Shown: positions 1 to 12,325 of the stretch, piece by piece
Layout of the letters: each line of letters begins with the position of its first letter
How positions within the stretch are numbered: the first letter of the stretch is position 1
Origin: Cannabis sativa
Lineage: Eukaryota > Streptophyta > Magnoliopsida > Rosales > Cannabaceae
DNA: 64,000 nt
NCBI RefSeq assembly: GCF_029168945.1
Contig: NC_083603.1
Location: 43,586,396-43,650,395 of the forward strand
Direction: 5' to 3'
Translations under genes and position numbers: made by a program
The notes under the pieces: model-generated
Database searches by the model: none
The model's input: the letters and a program-made list of their open reading frames with translations, nothing else
Told to the model about the DNA's origin: nothing

Positions 1-205
1 ACTCAATCTCACTTCTCTATCAATCTCACTCAAAATCCCACTCATTTCTCTAAAAAAATTTGTTTTTTTTTTTGGAAAAAAATCCCCACCGCCGGCAGCC
101 ACTCACCACCGTCCGTCGGGCACCACCACCGGCCGCAGTAGCCTCCACCGCACACCCCGAAGCCCCACCTCCTGGTATTTTTTAATTTTTTAATTTTAAT
201 TTTTT

Positions 206-630
206 TTGAAAAGTTTATGTAAATGTGTATGTGTATGTGTAAATGTGTTTATTAGTGTATATATGTGTATTTCTGTATGTGTATGTATGTATGTGTATGT
301 GTATGTGGATGTGGATGTATATATGTGTATGTATGTATGTGTATATGGGTGTATGTATATATATGTATATGTGTATGTGGGTGTATATATGTATATATGT
401 ATGTATGTATATGTGTATGTATGTGGGTGTATGTATATATATATGTATATGTGTATATATATTTATGTGAGAGTATATGTAAATATGTGAGAGTATATAG
501 GTGTTTATGTGTGTATATGTATATGTGTATGTGTTTATGTGTGTGTGTGTATGTATGTGTATGTGTATATATATTTAAGTTTAAGTATAAGTGTATGTAT
601 ATATATTTATGTGTATATGTATGTTGATAT
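206..630 (+). repeat. Degenerate (GTATAT/GTATGT)n microsatellite
   Basis: About 420 bp of alternating purine-pyrimidine GTATGT, GTATAT and GTGT units lies inside the presumed first leader intron. It is open in all three forward frames because the repeat lacks stop codons. The Cys/Val/Tyr/Met-rich translations are artefacts of the repeat, not genes. Confidence 0.9.
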
Positions 631-2396
631 TTTAATTATTGAGTTTTATTTTTATGAAATTAGGTCCCGTTGACCGGCCCGAAGCACCGCCTCCTGCTTG
701 TTGTTGTCATTTTTGGACTGCTTCAGGTTTGTTTTTTTTTTCTTTATATTAGTAATTAATTTAATAGTTTTGTTATAAGTTAGTATGCCTATACATGTTA
801 GTGAAGTAGGTTCTGTGATAAAATACTGCAGTCTGATCGGTGGTGTGATTTATTGTTTTTCATATGTTGTTATCGAAAGTTTGTTTGTGCTATATTGATA
901 GGTTTTGAAAATTTTGGGTTTACGCTTTTTAAGCCGTTATGCTGCCCAAATTTTGGTAGATAGTTATGTAATGTAATTTTTAATTTAAATAAATTAAATA
1001 AAAATTTGTAAAATAATGTATATCATAAAATGTCAAAAGTATTCCAAAAAATGTATTTGAAATTTTTAAACTTTATAATATTCAATTTAAATAAATAAAA
1101 TAGAAAAATATAAATTAGTATATATTAAAAAATATAATAAGTAATCAAAATATTTGTTTTAGTAATCTTTAATTTAAATTAATATATATTATAAAATATA
1201 ATAGGTAATCAAAATTTATTTTTTATTTTAAAAAATTTGTAATCTTTAATTTAAATAAATAATATTAAAAAATTAGTAGGTAAAATGTAAAATTAATTAA
1301 TTGTTTAAAAAAAAATTAAGAATAACTAGCTAAAGTAATTGTTGATAAAATAAAATAAATAAAGTAAAACATAAAATTGAAATTGGAACATGTAATTTAA
1401 AAATTTAGTGAAGTAATTTTATTTAAAAAAAAATATTTTCAATTTAAATAATAAATAATTAGAAAAATATTTAATTAAAAAATGTAATGTATAAGTTAAA
1501 ATGTAATAAAGTGGTATTAAATGTTTTTAAAAAGTTAGTAATTTTAATGTAAATAATAAATGATAAAAAAATATTAATAAAAATAAAAAATAATGTAATA
1601 TATAATTTACTATATATTAAAATTTTTAAAAAGTTAGTAACTTTAATTTAAATAATAAATGACAGTGAAAAAAAAAATAAATTAAAAAATGTAATATATA
1701 AATTAGTATATATTATAATCTATAATAGGTAATCAATTATTTATTATTTTAAAAAAAATTTAATCTTAAATTTAAATGAATAAATGTGAAAATTATAAAT
1801 TACTACTTATTGTTTAATTTTAAAAAGTAAGTAAGTGATATTATTAACTTTAAAAAGGTTGTAATTTTTAAGTTAAAAAAAGAATAGAAAATTATGAAAT
1901 AACTTTTATAATAAAAATTAAAATTTAATAAAGTGATATTTTTAAAATTTTAAAACTTTTATACTTATAATCTAAAAATAAAATAAAATAAAATTTTAAA
2001 GTAATTATATTTAGAATTTAATCAAGTTATCATAAAGTAAGTGTAACTATAAAGTAACTATAAATGAGCATAAGATATTAAAATAGCATAAAATTAAATT
2101 GTTTTTATCTTTTCTTCATCTCTTTGGTTATACACCAAAGATAGGATAGAACAATTGTATTTGTATTATCACATAGTGATAATTTAATTTTTTTTTTCAA
2201 TTTTACACATGCACGAAATACCTTAGACCCGTTTGGAGAAATTTGAGTCAGTAAGGACTCTTAAATACGCTTCTCCAAATTATCCAGGACTGTTTGTCCG
2301 CATGGATAGTTTGGGCTTGTTTTATACTTATAGTATGATCTATTGCTTATTTGATTATTTCATTAGTAGATATTTTGGTACAACGTCTTCTTACAC

Positions 2397-2449
2397 GTTC
2401 TTGTAAGTCGGCAAACTTAATTACTACAAGTTTGCTAACTTATAAGAAC
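2397..2449 (+). other. Long imperfect hairpin in CACTA leader
   Basis: Two arms of about 22 nt (2397-2418 and 2428-2449) are complementary at about 19 positions around a loop of about 9 nt. The arms begin GTTCTTGTAAG and end CTTATAAGAAC. It lies about 200 bp before the transposase start, in a segment less AT-rich than the preceding intron. A second weaker inverted repeat, GGAGAA...TTCTCC, is at 2236-2278. A transcribed structural role is inference. Confidence 0.5.
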
Positions 2450-2645
2450 TGTGGGGAGGTGCTGCTGAAATTTTTACAAAAATGAAATAATCTTAAGAGC
2501 GTAGATTGCACTATATGTATATTACAAACCTGAATGGGATAGGTTCTTTACCCTTTTAGTAATGGAGTGAGAAGGTGGATTAGGACACTTGCACATTTTT
2601 TTGTTTGTTTTTAAATTGTTTTTGTTAAATACTTCGTAGTGGAAG

Positions 2646-5436
2646 ATGCCTGCCAACCGAAGTTGGATGAAGGCGCACCGGCGCTCTGCAGAGTTTCGAA
2701 GTGGCGTTGACGAGTTCGTTGCGGTAGCAACGAACCACGTGAACGCTGACGGATTAGCTCGATGCCCATGCATGCGGTGTTTGAATGTCAATTTTCACAC
2801 ACCTGCAACTATAAGGGTTCATTTATTTCTCAGCGGGATCCAACCTTCGTACAACCCCTGGTATTTCCACGGGGAGACTTTCTCTCAGCCCGCAGTTGAA
2901 CTTCCTGAAAATGACGAAGAGGAAATGGCAGATGTGTTGGCGGACATGTTAAGAGGGGACCCTGGGTTTGACGAATCTGCTAACACTACTGATTCTTTCA
3001 ATGAACCCCCTATCAACGACAACAACAAGTTCGATGACTTGTTTAAGGAGATGGAGGCTGAGTTATATCCAGGTTGCAAAAAATCAGCCCTTAATGCACT
3101 GGTAAAGCTTATGCACTGCAAGGTTTTGAATAGGTGGAGCAACCACTCTTTCGATATGTTGCTGTCCATCTTGATTGATCTATTTCCAGAGGGGACAAAA
3201 TTACCGAAGTCGCATTATGAGTCGAAGATGCGATTGCGCAATCTAGGTTTGGGTTACGACTCAATAGATGTGTGCAAGTATAATGGTAAGCCTGAGAAGA
3301 GAGCACCACCTCCTGTATTGACGGGGGATGATATTTTATCTCAATTAGACCGAATTCCATTGACTTTGCCTGGAAAACACAAACAGTTCGGGGGTGTGAA
3401 ACGGAAGCGTTCTAGTGAAGAGCTCAATTGGTCTAAAAAAAGTATTTTTTTTGAGCTTCGATCTGGAAGTCAAAGTCCTTACGACATAATCTTGATGTAA
3501 TGCACATTGAGAAAAATGTGTGTGATAGCTTAGTAGGTACTCTTCTAAGTATCGACGGGAAGTCAAAGGATACCGACAAGGCGAGAATGGATTTGCAAGA
3601 CTTGCAAATACGACGAGAGTTGTGGTTGTATGAAGACCGAAACGGGAAGTGGAAGAAGCCTCCAGCTAGTTACACACTTAGTGTTCAAGAACGGATTGAA
3701 TTTGCAGACTTCATAAAGTCTGTACGATTTCCTGACGGTTTTGCAGCACACTTAGACAAAAATGTCAACTTGGATACGGGCAAGATTTCCGGGCTCAAAT
3801 CACATGATTGTCATGTGTTGTTACAACGTTTACTACCGGCAGGTATCCGTAAGTTCTTGAAAAAAGAAATCCGGGACACAATCATTGAGCTGTGTGTGTA
3901 TTTTAAACAATTATGCTCAAGAACACTTCATGTTTCGGATTTAGAAAAAATGCAAACAAATATTTTAACTATTTTGTGCAAGTTAGAAACAATTTTTCCA
4001 CCGGCCTTCTTCGACATAATGGTTCACGTAGTTATGCATCTCCCTAAAGAAGCTATACTAGGTGGACCAAAGTCACGTACGAGTGGATGTATCCCATTGA
4101 GCGCTCAATGTCTGTGTACAAGCAATATGTCAGGAATCGTGCCCGCCCGGAAGGCTCTATTGCTGAATCTTTTGTGGTTAATGAGGCATTAACCTTTTGC
4201 TCAATGTACTTTCGGGAAGTGGAAACTCGATTCAACCGTCCCGACCGAACAATGACATTGTCCAAAACATGCCAACTCGACAATTTTCTCGTATTCAAGC
4301 ATGTTGGTCGACCCATCGGTATGAGGACAGTCGACACCTTACCCATGCAAAGCAAGCGTAAGGCGGAGTGGTACATTTTGAACAATTGCACAGAGGTTGA
4401 ACCGTATATCAAGTAAGTATAAATTCCATAAACACAAACACACAATAGTCGACTTCATCTAAAAAATTCTTAACTTACTAATAACTGGATTACATTATAT
4501 AGTGAGCACAAGGAGTTGCTTCAAGCAAGGGGTGTAGGCAATATTGAGACAGTGCAAGAGACTGAGTTCCCTGAATGGTTCAAAACTCAAGTAAGCCTTG
4601 TTGCCTCTCAATACTGTTAATCTTGTTCTCAATAACTGTTCAACTTTTCTTAACTTAATATTTTCCCTGATATGTAGATTAATGAACTACGGTTGACCAA
4701 CCAGGGTGCAAAGATGTCAGATGAGTTGTATGCTATCGCTAACCCAGCGAATACAGCAATTTATTTTTATCCAGGGTGCATAGTGAACGGTATTAAATTT
4801 TTGGTCAAGGAAAGGGATGATAACCGCAAAACACAGAATAGCGGTGTCATGGTCCCCGGTGAAGATGGCCAAAATTTTTACGGCACACTTGAAAAAATTA
4901 TGGAGTTCACTTATTTGAAAGATTGCAGTGTTCTCTTATTTTTTTGTAAGTGGTTTGACACTAACGGGAGTAGAATGGATAGTGACGGTGTTATTACTAG
5001 CATCTGCGTCAACCGACAGTGGTACCAAAATGAACCGTTCATACTTGCATCTCAAGCAAAATTGATCTACTACATTCCTGATTTAAAGAACGGTAAAGAC
5101 TGGCTGATTGTAAATGAGTACATACCGCGCAATGTTTGGGACTTCCCGGACACGGATGGGGAGACACCCTTTGTACAGGAAAACAATTCAGCTGAAACCG
5201 AGTTCGTTGTTCAACTTCCACAGTTGGATGATGTTGACTATGTTCGCCATGATGTCGACCCAACTGAAGTTGCAAACATCCATCGTGTGAATTCACAGCC
5301 TCAACAATTAGATGATTTCATTGTCGATGATGACAACGAGGGTCTAAATACCGAAGAAGACAACTCCTTAGAATTAGAGAGTGACAGTGATGATAATGCT
5401 GTATATGTAACTGATGATGAGGATGATGAATTGTAA
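2646..5436 (+). pseudogene. Tnp2-type CACTA transposase (TnpD), catalytic core deleted
   Basis: In intact elements this protein binds the ends and cuts and joins DNA through a DDE-type core. The frame starting MPANRSWM at 2646 carries the N-terminal transposase-associated domain (about residues 4-80, with CPCMRC and RVHLFLSGI...WYFHGE). A conserved LYPG...SALNALVKL...WSNHSFDMLL...LFPEG segment follows. The reading then jumps in frame, near residue 215, straight to the region after the core, so the expected catalytic middle (some hundreds of residues) is missing. A frameshift near 3435-3460, in A and T runs, precedes the MHIEKNVCDSL block (DUF4218, 3500 on). A second frameshift near 4070-4087 precedes MYPIERSM. 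Introns at about 4414-4500 (GTAAGT...AG) and 4591-4678 lead to a DUF4216-type domain (4693-5150) and an acidic tail ending at 5436. It cannot encode an active transposase as read. Confidence 0.88.
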
Positions 5437-5542
5437 TTGACATAGTGTTTTAAATAAAATAAAAAATTACAACCCTTCTTCTTTAATATGTTTGCAATAT
5501 GTTAGTTTATTTTAAATAAACAATATGTGTTGTATATGTAGT

Positions 5543-7110
5543 ATGTCTACACCAGGTGCCAGCAGTTCGAAAAAGAAAGGCGTCAGAGGTAAATACAAGG
5601 GCAAGAATGTTGAGGAGGAGCTCTCCAAAACACAATCTGCCAAGTTACCGATTGAGGTGCACGCAGAGACTGGCACCCCCGTAGGCAAGAACGGAAAAAA
5701 ATTCAACAATATGGCCAAATGGATGACTCGGATGTCTATCCCCATTAATAAATTCAAATGGGAAGATGTCAGTAGAGCTGACATCAACGCACTGTGGGAT
5801 AGACTTGAGGTATGCCTTACTAATTTTTTTAATTTCTAAATTACTATACTCTTATTAAATTGTAATTAATGTATTAATGTGTAACTTTTTCCAGACCAAG
5901 TTTATCCTCCCACGAGATAACCCTACATTCGTAGACTACGGTGAGTACGAGATGTCAAAGGGTTTACGTGACTGGAGGGCAGACTGCAAGAAGAAGTGGA
6001 TACAAAACATTGAGGAGCTTGGACAGGAGAGGGCCGACATGTCACCTCCTGAGGGAGTAACTCAAGAGGTGTGGACTGACTGCATCGCTTATTGGAGCAC
6101 AGACAAACAAAAGGTACATTTTTTAAAATTTTAAATTTTGGTAATGTTTAATTTATATAGTCAATAATAAATAATTAATTGTTATAAAAATTATTAATTT
6201 CAGGCGAGAGCAGCGAAAAATAAAGAAAGTCGGGGTAAGATGAAATTTTTAGGAGGCTGGGGCTCCAAGCCCATTGTTTCACATGTTGTCGAAGGGGTAA
6301 GTTTATATTTAACTATCATTCATTTAACTTTCTCTATTAAAATAACAGTACTAATATATTTTCTCTTGAAAATAGGCTAACCCCGACACAGGAGAATCGC
6401 AAGCTGCGGTGGAAACTTTTCAAAAGTTTCACCATAAAGGCAACGATTGGCGCAACGAGTTCGCGCAACAAGCTTACGTAAGTTTACGTTTTAATTCAAT
6501 TTTCATTTATTTCTTTCAATTTATTTTGTGTTAAAATTAACCATTTAACTTACTTGTTTAATTGTTTTAGGAGCAAATGGTTGAAATAGCGGCAACTCAA
6601 CCAGCGCCCACCTGCGGATGAGCCCGAAGAGCTGCCGTCGATCCTACACGGTACCCCCGAGACTTACCTGTTATGACGCAAGTACTCGGGGAACGATCTC
6701 GGCATCTTAGAGGCTTTGGTCATCTCCCCAGACTGAAGGGAGTTGGGGCCAAAAGAGCACCTGCCACGCATCCTTCAGCCCAACCAACTGTTACAATGGA
6801 ACAGTATGAGGCTTTACAGAAAAAAGTGGAGGAAGCGGAGCAGACAACTCAACATACGAGGCAGCAGTATGAGACACAACAACTCTACCTCAGACGATTC
6901 CAAGATCAGTTTGAGTATCTTTCTCGAGCTGTGCCGGGTTTCAACTTGCCTCCCATGGATCTTCCACCATTGCCCACTCCCCAGTGCCGGATCATCGAGC
7001 TGCTGCAGTCTTTGGATCGTCATCGCGGCCTCCCGAGACTCGGAGAAACAACGATGACGACATTACCCGCCTATAGAGCGTACTTTTTATTATCCAGTTC
7101 GAAGATTTAA
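5543..7110 (+). pseudogene. TnpA-type CACTA protein (plant transposase Ptta/En/Spm family)
   Basis: This is the second CACTA gene; TnpA-type proteins bind the subterminal repeats and assist transposition. Plausible exons, judged from GT/AG borders and continuing frame, are 5543-5809, 5895-6113, 6204-6296, 6376-6477 and 6571 onward. An AG at 5540-5541 lies just before the ATG, so a leader intron may precede it. Family features are the W-rich core (KWMTRMSIPINKFKWEDV, then GLRDWRADCKKKW), the GGWGSKP and FHHKGNDWRNEFA blocks, and a late VLGERSRHLRGFGHLPR block followed by a coiled coil with many Gln and Glu (about 6800-6910). An in-frame TGA at 6619-6621 interrupts the last exon. The acidic DDDI tail lies in another frame ending near 7077, so at least one more frameshift is present. 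Confidence 0.8.
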
Positions 7111-7300
7111 CATTTTGTTTATATACTGATTTTAGTAGTAATTAATGTTGGTTTATCTTGTAATGTAAATTATGTTGGTTTATTTTGTTAATATAATATT
7201 ATAATTATTTAAAAAAATATAATTAATTATATTTAATTAATTAATATTAAAATTAATTAAATATAATTAATTAAATTTTTTTAAAAATAAAATTTAATAC

Positions 7301-7724
7301 TTTTGCCGGCGCAATAGTGCGCCGGTAAAAAGTGACAAAAACAATTGGCGCCAACAGCCAGGTTGGCGCCAATAGTTTTCCCGGCGCACTACATGCGCCG
7401 GCAAAACTATTGGCGCCAATCTGGCTGTTGGCGCCAATAGTTTTGCCGGCGCACTATTGCACCGGCAAAACCTAATCATAGCAGGTTCAAGGCGGATAAG
7501 GGTATTTTTTAACACCGGCGCTTATTTATTGCCGGCGTTATTCCTCGCCGGTAAAAGGACGTTTTACGGCGCGGTTAATGTACGCGCGGTAAAGTCCTTT
7601 ACCGACCAAGCTTCCCAGATAAGCTTTGCCGGCGCACAACTGCGCCGGCAAAGCTTTACCGGCGCAGTCAGTGTACTTTTGCCGGCGCAACAATGCGCCG
7701 GTAAAAGCTGGATTTCTTGTAGTG
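7301..7724 (+). repeat. CACTA 3' subterminal palindromic repeats and terminal inverted repeat
   Basis: Copies of GCCGGCGC and GCGCCGG, each followed by TTTT or AAAA, recur at 7305-7327, 7381-7405, 7445-7469, 7630-7650 and 7680-7703, in both orientations. A second module, TTGGCGCCAA...TTGGCGCCAATAG, occurs at 7344-7374 and inverted at 7408-7442. As a result 7301-7469 is itself nearly palindromic. Such arrays are the usual binding sites of TnpA-type proteins. The element terminates at 7724; the terminal inverted repeat is about 7707-7724. Confidence 0.88.
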
Positions 7725-9970
7725 AACAGAATTATAAATATACATAGATTTTTTTCCAATTTATATTATGAAGAATTAACATTCTTGTTTGATAATAATT
7801 AAATAATAGAATCGTATCAAATTTTAATTTAATATGTTAATTTTTTTTTTATAATATAAATAGTTATTTTACTAAATTTTATTTCTTTCCAGAAAAGATT
7901 AAAAAAAATAATATTGTAAATCTTAGTTTTTATCATTTTCTTTAAATAATTTCAATATACTTTATGTTTATATATATAAAAGAAATCCAATAAATTTGAT
8001 CTCACATATACATCACATAATCATTTAGATGCATCTCCAAAAATTAGAAACTTAAGATCTAAAAACAATTATGATAATCACTTAATGCCGAAACCTTCTT
8101 ATGATCTACAACATTATAATTAACTAAAAATAATAAAATAACAATATTCAAAACCAAAATTATCATATTCATGCTTTTCAATATATACTTTTGTATATCA
8201 CATGAACAGTCAACTCAAATAAAATTAAAATATGTTGATGTAAATACTCATTAATGATAAAAAGCAATAAGAATAAATTTACAGAAATCATGAAGCCACA
8301 TCAAATTAGAAAAATGAAAAGAAAAAATGAAACTAAGAGATGTTAAGAAAGAGAGTGATATATTTTACACATCAGGAAAAAAAAAAATTAAGTGATGCAA
8401 ACTTGGTTAATGGTGGTGTGGTGTTCACGTAACATTCGCTAAAAAAATGAGTGATGATTAACAAAAACATCAACTGTGAGATAGGTATATATACACAAAA
8501 ATAATAGTGGTGTGAGAGTTTAAGAGACTCTTAAAATGAGTTTGAGACCATAAGAATGGTTAATTACTTTCTAACGTCCAATTTAATTATATGTTAAACA
8601 ACTATATTATAATACTATTAATATTCCCTATATATATGGATTGTTTAAATTTTAGTAAAAATTAATGGAGTCATTATTTTTATTTTTATTGTTATAACGT
8701 ATATATTTTTTTTCGTAATGGACCAATCCATATAGGTTGTTATCTTGTTCTTTTATTAATTATTACTTAATTAAAATAAATATATTTTTTCTTTTACTAA
8801 TAAATAAAATTATAAAAACTCAGAAAATAGAAAAATTAAAATTCTAAATAGTTAGGCCGCCACATCATCTGATTTAACAATAGGATTATATAAGTATATA
8901 AATTATATGGCTTACTTATATATTTATTTTTTTATTTTGTATGCAATTAGATGAGAAGAGCAGCGTCATTCACACAAAGCACAATAAATGGACCCCACAA
9001 TGCAGAAGTGACATGTATTGCACAGGGTTTCCACGAGATTTTGGTAATTTTATTTTTGAGAAAATTAGATTCTATATATTTTTTTAATATTTTCCTCTTT
9101 AATTTTTATCCATTTTTTTAAGTTTATTATTATTATTATTATTATTATTTTTAAATATTGTACTAATTTTGCCTTTGTTACTTTAAAATAATCTTTATGT
9201 GATTCCCTTATGTTAACGTATTTTGGGTACAGTACATATAAAAAGAGATATGTTTCAATTAAATATAAATTAGAGATAAATTTAGTTAATTGATAAATAA
9301 AAGAAGTATTTTTCAATTTACTTCTTTATTTTTACACTTTTACAAAAATACTAGATTTTGGACAAAAGTCTACAATTTTACTGCCATAAAACTTTTTATA
9401 AAAATACTGTCTTTTTATAAAATAACTCTAAAACAACAAAATAGAACAATTAAAAATAATAGTAGAACAACTAAAAAATAACTGTGGAACAACAGTGAAA
9501 ACTTAACACAATACACATTCTAAAACTTACACAATATTTTTGAAAAAAAATTCCACCTTACAATAAAAAAGAAAAAAAAATTAAAATTTCGGTATGTAGT
9601 GTAAAAACCACTTTTATTTTTAGTTTTGGACTTCATTCTTTTTAAAGAGGGTTAGTTAATATTTTGTAAAATTAGAGCATAGTTAGGAGGCATGAAGGTG
9701 TCTAAAACTATTATGATGCGGCGTTTTAAAAATTGCTAATGTTTTATATTAAATTATATAAAACGTGATACTTAATTGTACCAAAAACGATATAATATGT
9801 TGGAAGATATTAAACACCACTAATATCTTTTACCATTTCTCTTTTAAAAATTCACTTAATAAATATAACAATAAGTAAATTTATATAAACATACTAATTA
9901 GTGAAAGTCTATTTAGTTTATTATATTTCAAAACTCATAGTACAGTATATTATAGTGTGTATTACCTCTT
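7725..9970. other. AT-rich intergenic DNA, nothing recognised
   Basis: About 2.2 kb of highly AT-rich sequence follows the CACTA terminus. It has short homopolymers and a small (TTA)n run at 9123-9150. Open frames are short and have A/T-driven composition (Lys, Ile, Asn, Phe rich). I see no RNA gene, no clear inverted-repeat element and no coding similarity. Confidence 0.7.
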
Positions 9971-10115
9971 CAGCTAGTGCTGTAAATACATATCGTGTAT
10001 TTTGACATGATACGAAATCGGTACGAGCACGACTAAACACGAAAAAAATATAAATTTGGGCACAATACGATACGATGCTACAAATTGGTACGACACAACA
10101 TAAAAAATATGTATT

Positions 10116-10234
10116 TGTTGAGAATCATGGGGTTCCATCTCAAAACCAATTGGCTATGAGTGGAGTAGCCCATGTTCTTTATATATGGCTCAATACTTTT
10201 ACATTTAATCCATGTGGGACAATGTTCTCCAATA
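10116..10234 (-). repeat. TRIM 3' LTR
   Basis: This is the intact 119-bp LTR, starting TGTTGAGAATC and ending TCTCCAATA on the + strand. It is matched almost base for base by the interrupted second LTR. Confidence 0.9.
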
Positions 10235-10408
10235 TCCCCTCTCAAGATGGTGGCTATTTCTGCTCACCAATCTTGAATCACCTTATCCCAGGCCCTGCCA
10301 TTTGCTCGCTTATTTTTGTTCGGATCTCAGGCGTTTTTGCACCATCTGGATCTCGTGCGGCTGGCTAACCATCTGGATATGTGTGGATCGAAAGCCGGCT
10401 AGGGATAT

Positions 10409-10420
10409 GGCTCTGATACC
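10409..10420 (-). other. TRIM primer-binding site (tRNA-iMet type)
   Basis: The minus-strand sequence TGGTATCAGAGC is two bases inside the 5' LTR. It is the common plant LTR-retrotransposon site complementary to the 3' end of initiator tRNA-Met. Confidence 0.85.
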
Positions 10421-10551
10421 ATGTTGAGAATCATGGGGTTCCATCTTAAAACCAATTGGCAATGAGTGGAGTAGCCCAAGTACTTTATATATGGCTCAAT
10501 ACTTTTACATTTTGAAAAACTGTGTTTTTGCAAATGTCAGTTGTATATAAG

Positions 10552-12294
10552 TGTAACGCCCTAATCTATAGGAACGCCACGTGTGTGAATTTATAAAACT
10601 AGTTTAATACTAATATAGTAATTAATTATTAAAAACTGTGAGGATAATAAAAACTTGACTAAAATAAAATACTAAAAACGGACATTATAACGGCAGTAAA
10701 AAGGAGTTCCGGAAATCCCTGTTATAAAAGATTTATCCAAAAGATGATATACAACAACAGTTCAAAATACAATTCAAAATACAGCAGACACAAGACACAG
10801 CCAGTCTAAAACAACTCCTGTCAACTCAACACGCAAGCTGGTGGGGTCAATATGTACATTGCTGGAGAAGATCGCCATCTCATGGTTGTTCTAACTTTGC
10901 CTTGCCCTTACCTGCGCCACAAAGCACCCGTGAGTCACATAGACTCAGCAAGAAAAGTAATAAAGAAGGATACATTAAATAGCTAATTATACATTTCATT
11001 ATCACAAAATGATTAAACTATAACATTCAACAGTAGGTAATATAATCAATCACATGCATAGAAACAGATATGCTCATATATTTGTATTGCCTAATCAAGC
11101 AAGCCCGTGTCATAATGCAATATCATATATAATATCATTGCATCACCTAATCAGGTGAGCTCGTGCCACAACTTGACGCTAATATATCGCATCGCCTAAT
11201 CAGACGATCTCGTACCTACGCTCGGTACTCATCATATGCCACTGACGCCCGTACCTTTGCCTGGTACGTCGCCAAATGTATTGCATCACCTAATCAGGTG
11301 AGCCCATATATCGTGTCCATAGTATCATTACATTATCATTGCCTAATCAGACAATCGATAATTTCAGAACACGTCATGCCATGTGGTACATTATACTTTT
11401 CTTACCTCAAGTTCCGGATCAGGTATGTTGGCCGACCTGCTTGGAGAACGATCGATAATCTTGGGCCCTATGTCATAACAATAGTAAATCAATAAGTGTT
11501 TATCCCAAAACACCACTTAACACTCGCGTAAGACAATCTAGGATTTTCTACCAAACTCTGTGGTATAATACACTAAAATAAAACTTATATTTTGGCTCTA
11601 AAATATACACCATATTGTAAAGCTCGTCGCAAGCTTCGAAACGGTATATAGAACGTCCAAAATAGACACCCGAGTGAAAAGTTATGATAAAAATACGATT
11701 TCTGATCTCCTATGAATTTCTAAAAACTATGAAACACGAAAATCTCAATTTTCGCACTCACCGAAACACTACCAAAACTTATCCAAATCACTCCAAACTT
11801 CACAGGGCACATATATACCATGAATACTATCATTCTTATGTAACAGAAGTTAAAATCGAGCCCTTAAATGGAAAACGCCATTAACGCTCGGACTAAGCTT
11901 TAAAAAGTTCCAAACTCGATTTCTAATCCAAAACTACTTCAATTTCAACAAGAAAACATCGGAACTAGTCCCATGACTACCCGAGAACAATCCTATAAGG
12001 TCAGAACCTTCATAACTATTCTAATTCACAAAACCCCTATACGAAACCAATTGTTATTAAACTTAAAACGAAATTAAACCTTACCTTAAGCTTCTCCGCT
12101 CTGAGAATTCGCTATCCTGCTACTACCGGAGCTTAGATCGCTAAGTTTTGGATTGAAAATCAAAGAAAATGGATATAAAAGGAGAAAATTTAGTTGAAGG
12201 GGGAGAAACGAGGGTTCATCTCTGTTCTCTGATAAGTTATATATATAACTTAATAATATATATATATATACGTATTCAAATTTTTCTTTTTAAC

Positions 12295-12325
<31 letters not shown>

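Larger units (their letters stand above)
1..2645 (+). other. CACTA 5' leader and introns (non-coding)
   Basis: This is the leader before the transposase start at 2646. Bases 1-174 are pyrimidine- and CCACC-rich, like a plant 5' UTR, and run into a GT at 175. A second short UTR-like segment (662-726) follows an AG at 661 and ends before GTTTG at 727. The two UTR segments share a GAAGC-CC-CC-CCTCCTG motif. Bases 950-2100 are extremely AT-rich with no coding potential and resemble a long intron. I infer a spliced leader; no transcript evidence is available. Confidence 0.55.
1..7724 (+). mobile_element. CACTA (En/Spm) DNA transposon, 5' end outside window
   Basis: The stretch holds, in order, a long leader, a Tnp2-type transposase remnant, a TnpA-type gene remnant, GC-rich palindromic subterminal repeats and a terminus reading TAGTG at 7720-7724. 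That terminus is the complement of the family's 5'-CACTA. The reverse complement of the end reads CACTACAAGAAATCCAGC, a classic CACTA terminus. No matching left terminus or left GCCGGCGC-type subterminal repeats occur in bases 1-2600, so the element starts before the window or has lost its left end. CACTA elements make 3-bp target duplications; the bases after the terminus are AAC, but the partner is not visible. Both genes are damaged, so this copy looks non-autonomous. Confidence 0.9.

Noticed and set aside
206..627. Three overlapping open frames of 75-120 codons rich in Cys, Val, Tyr and Met
   Set aside because: They are translations of a GT/TATG microsatellite open in all frames; no domain or codon signal.
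1..2600. Left terminus of the CACTA element
   Set aside because: No CACTACAAGAAA-type end and no GCCGGCGC subterminal repeats are present; a CACTATATG at 2509 is not followed by matching terminal sequence.
10075..10427. Open frames of 71-97 codons
   Set aside because: They lie across the TRIM LTR and its short interior, which is non-coding by nature.
11086..11355. CRISPR-like array (CCTAATCA repeats with spacers)
   Set aside because: The spacing is irregular, the repeats are 8-10 bp, and the context is a plant LTR; stem-loops explain it better.
11163..11884. Repeated 66- and 110-codon frames inside the gypsy LTRs (also at 18187 and 25333-25919)
   Set aside because: LTR sequence repeated three times; one frame translates the hairpin array. 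No coding evidence.
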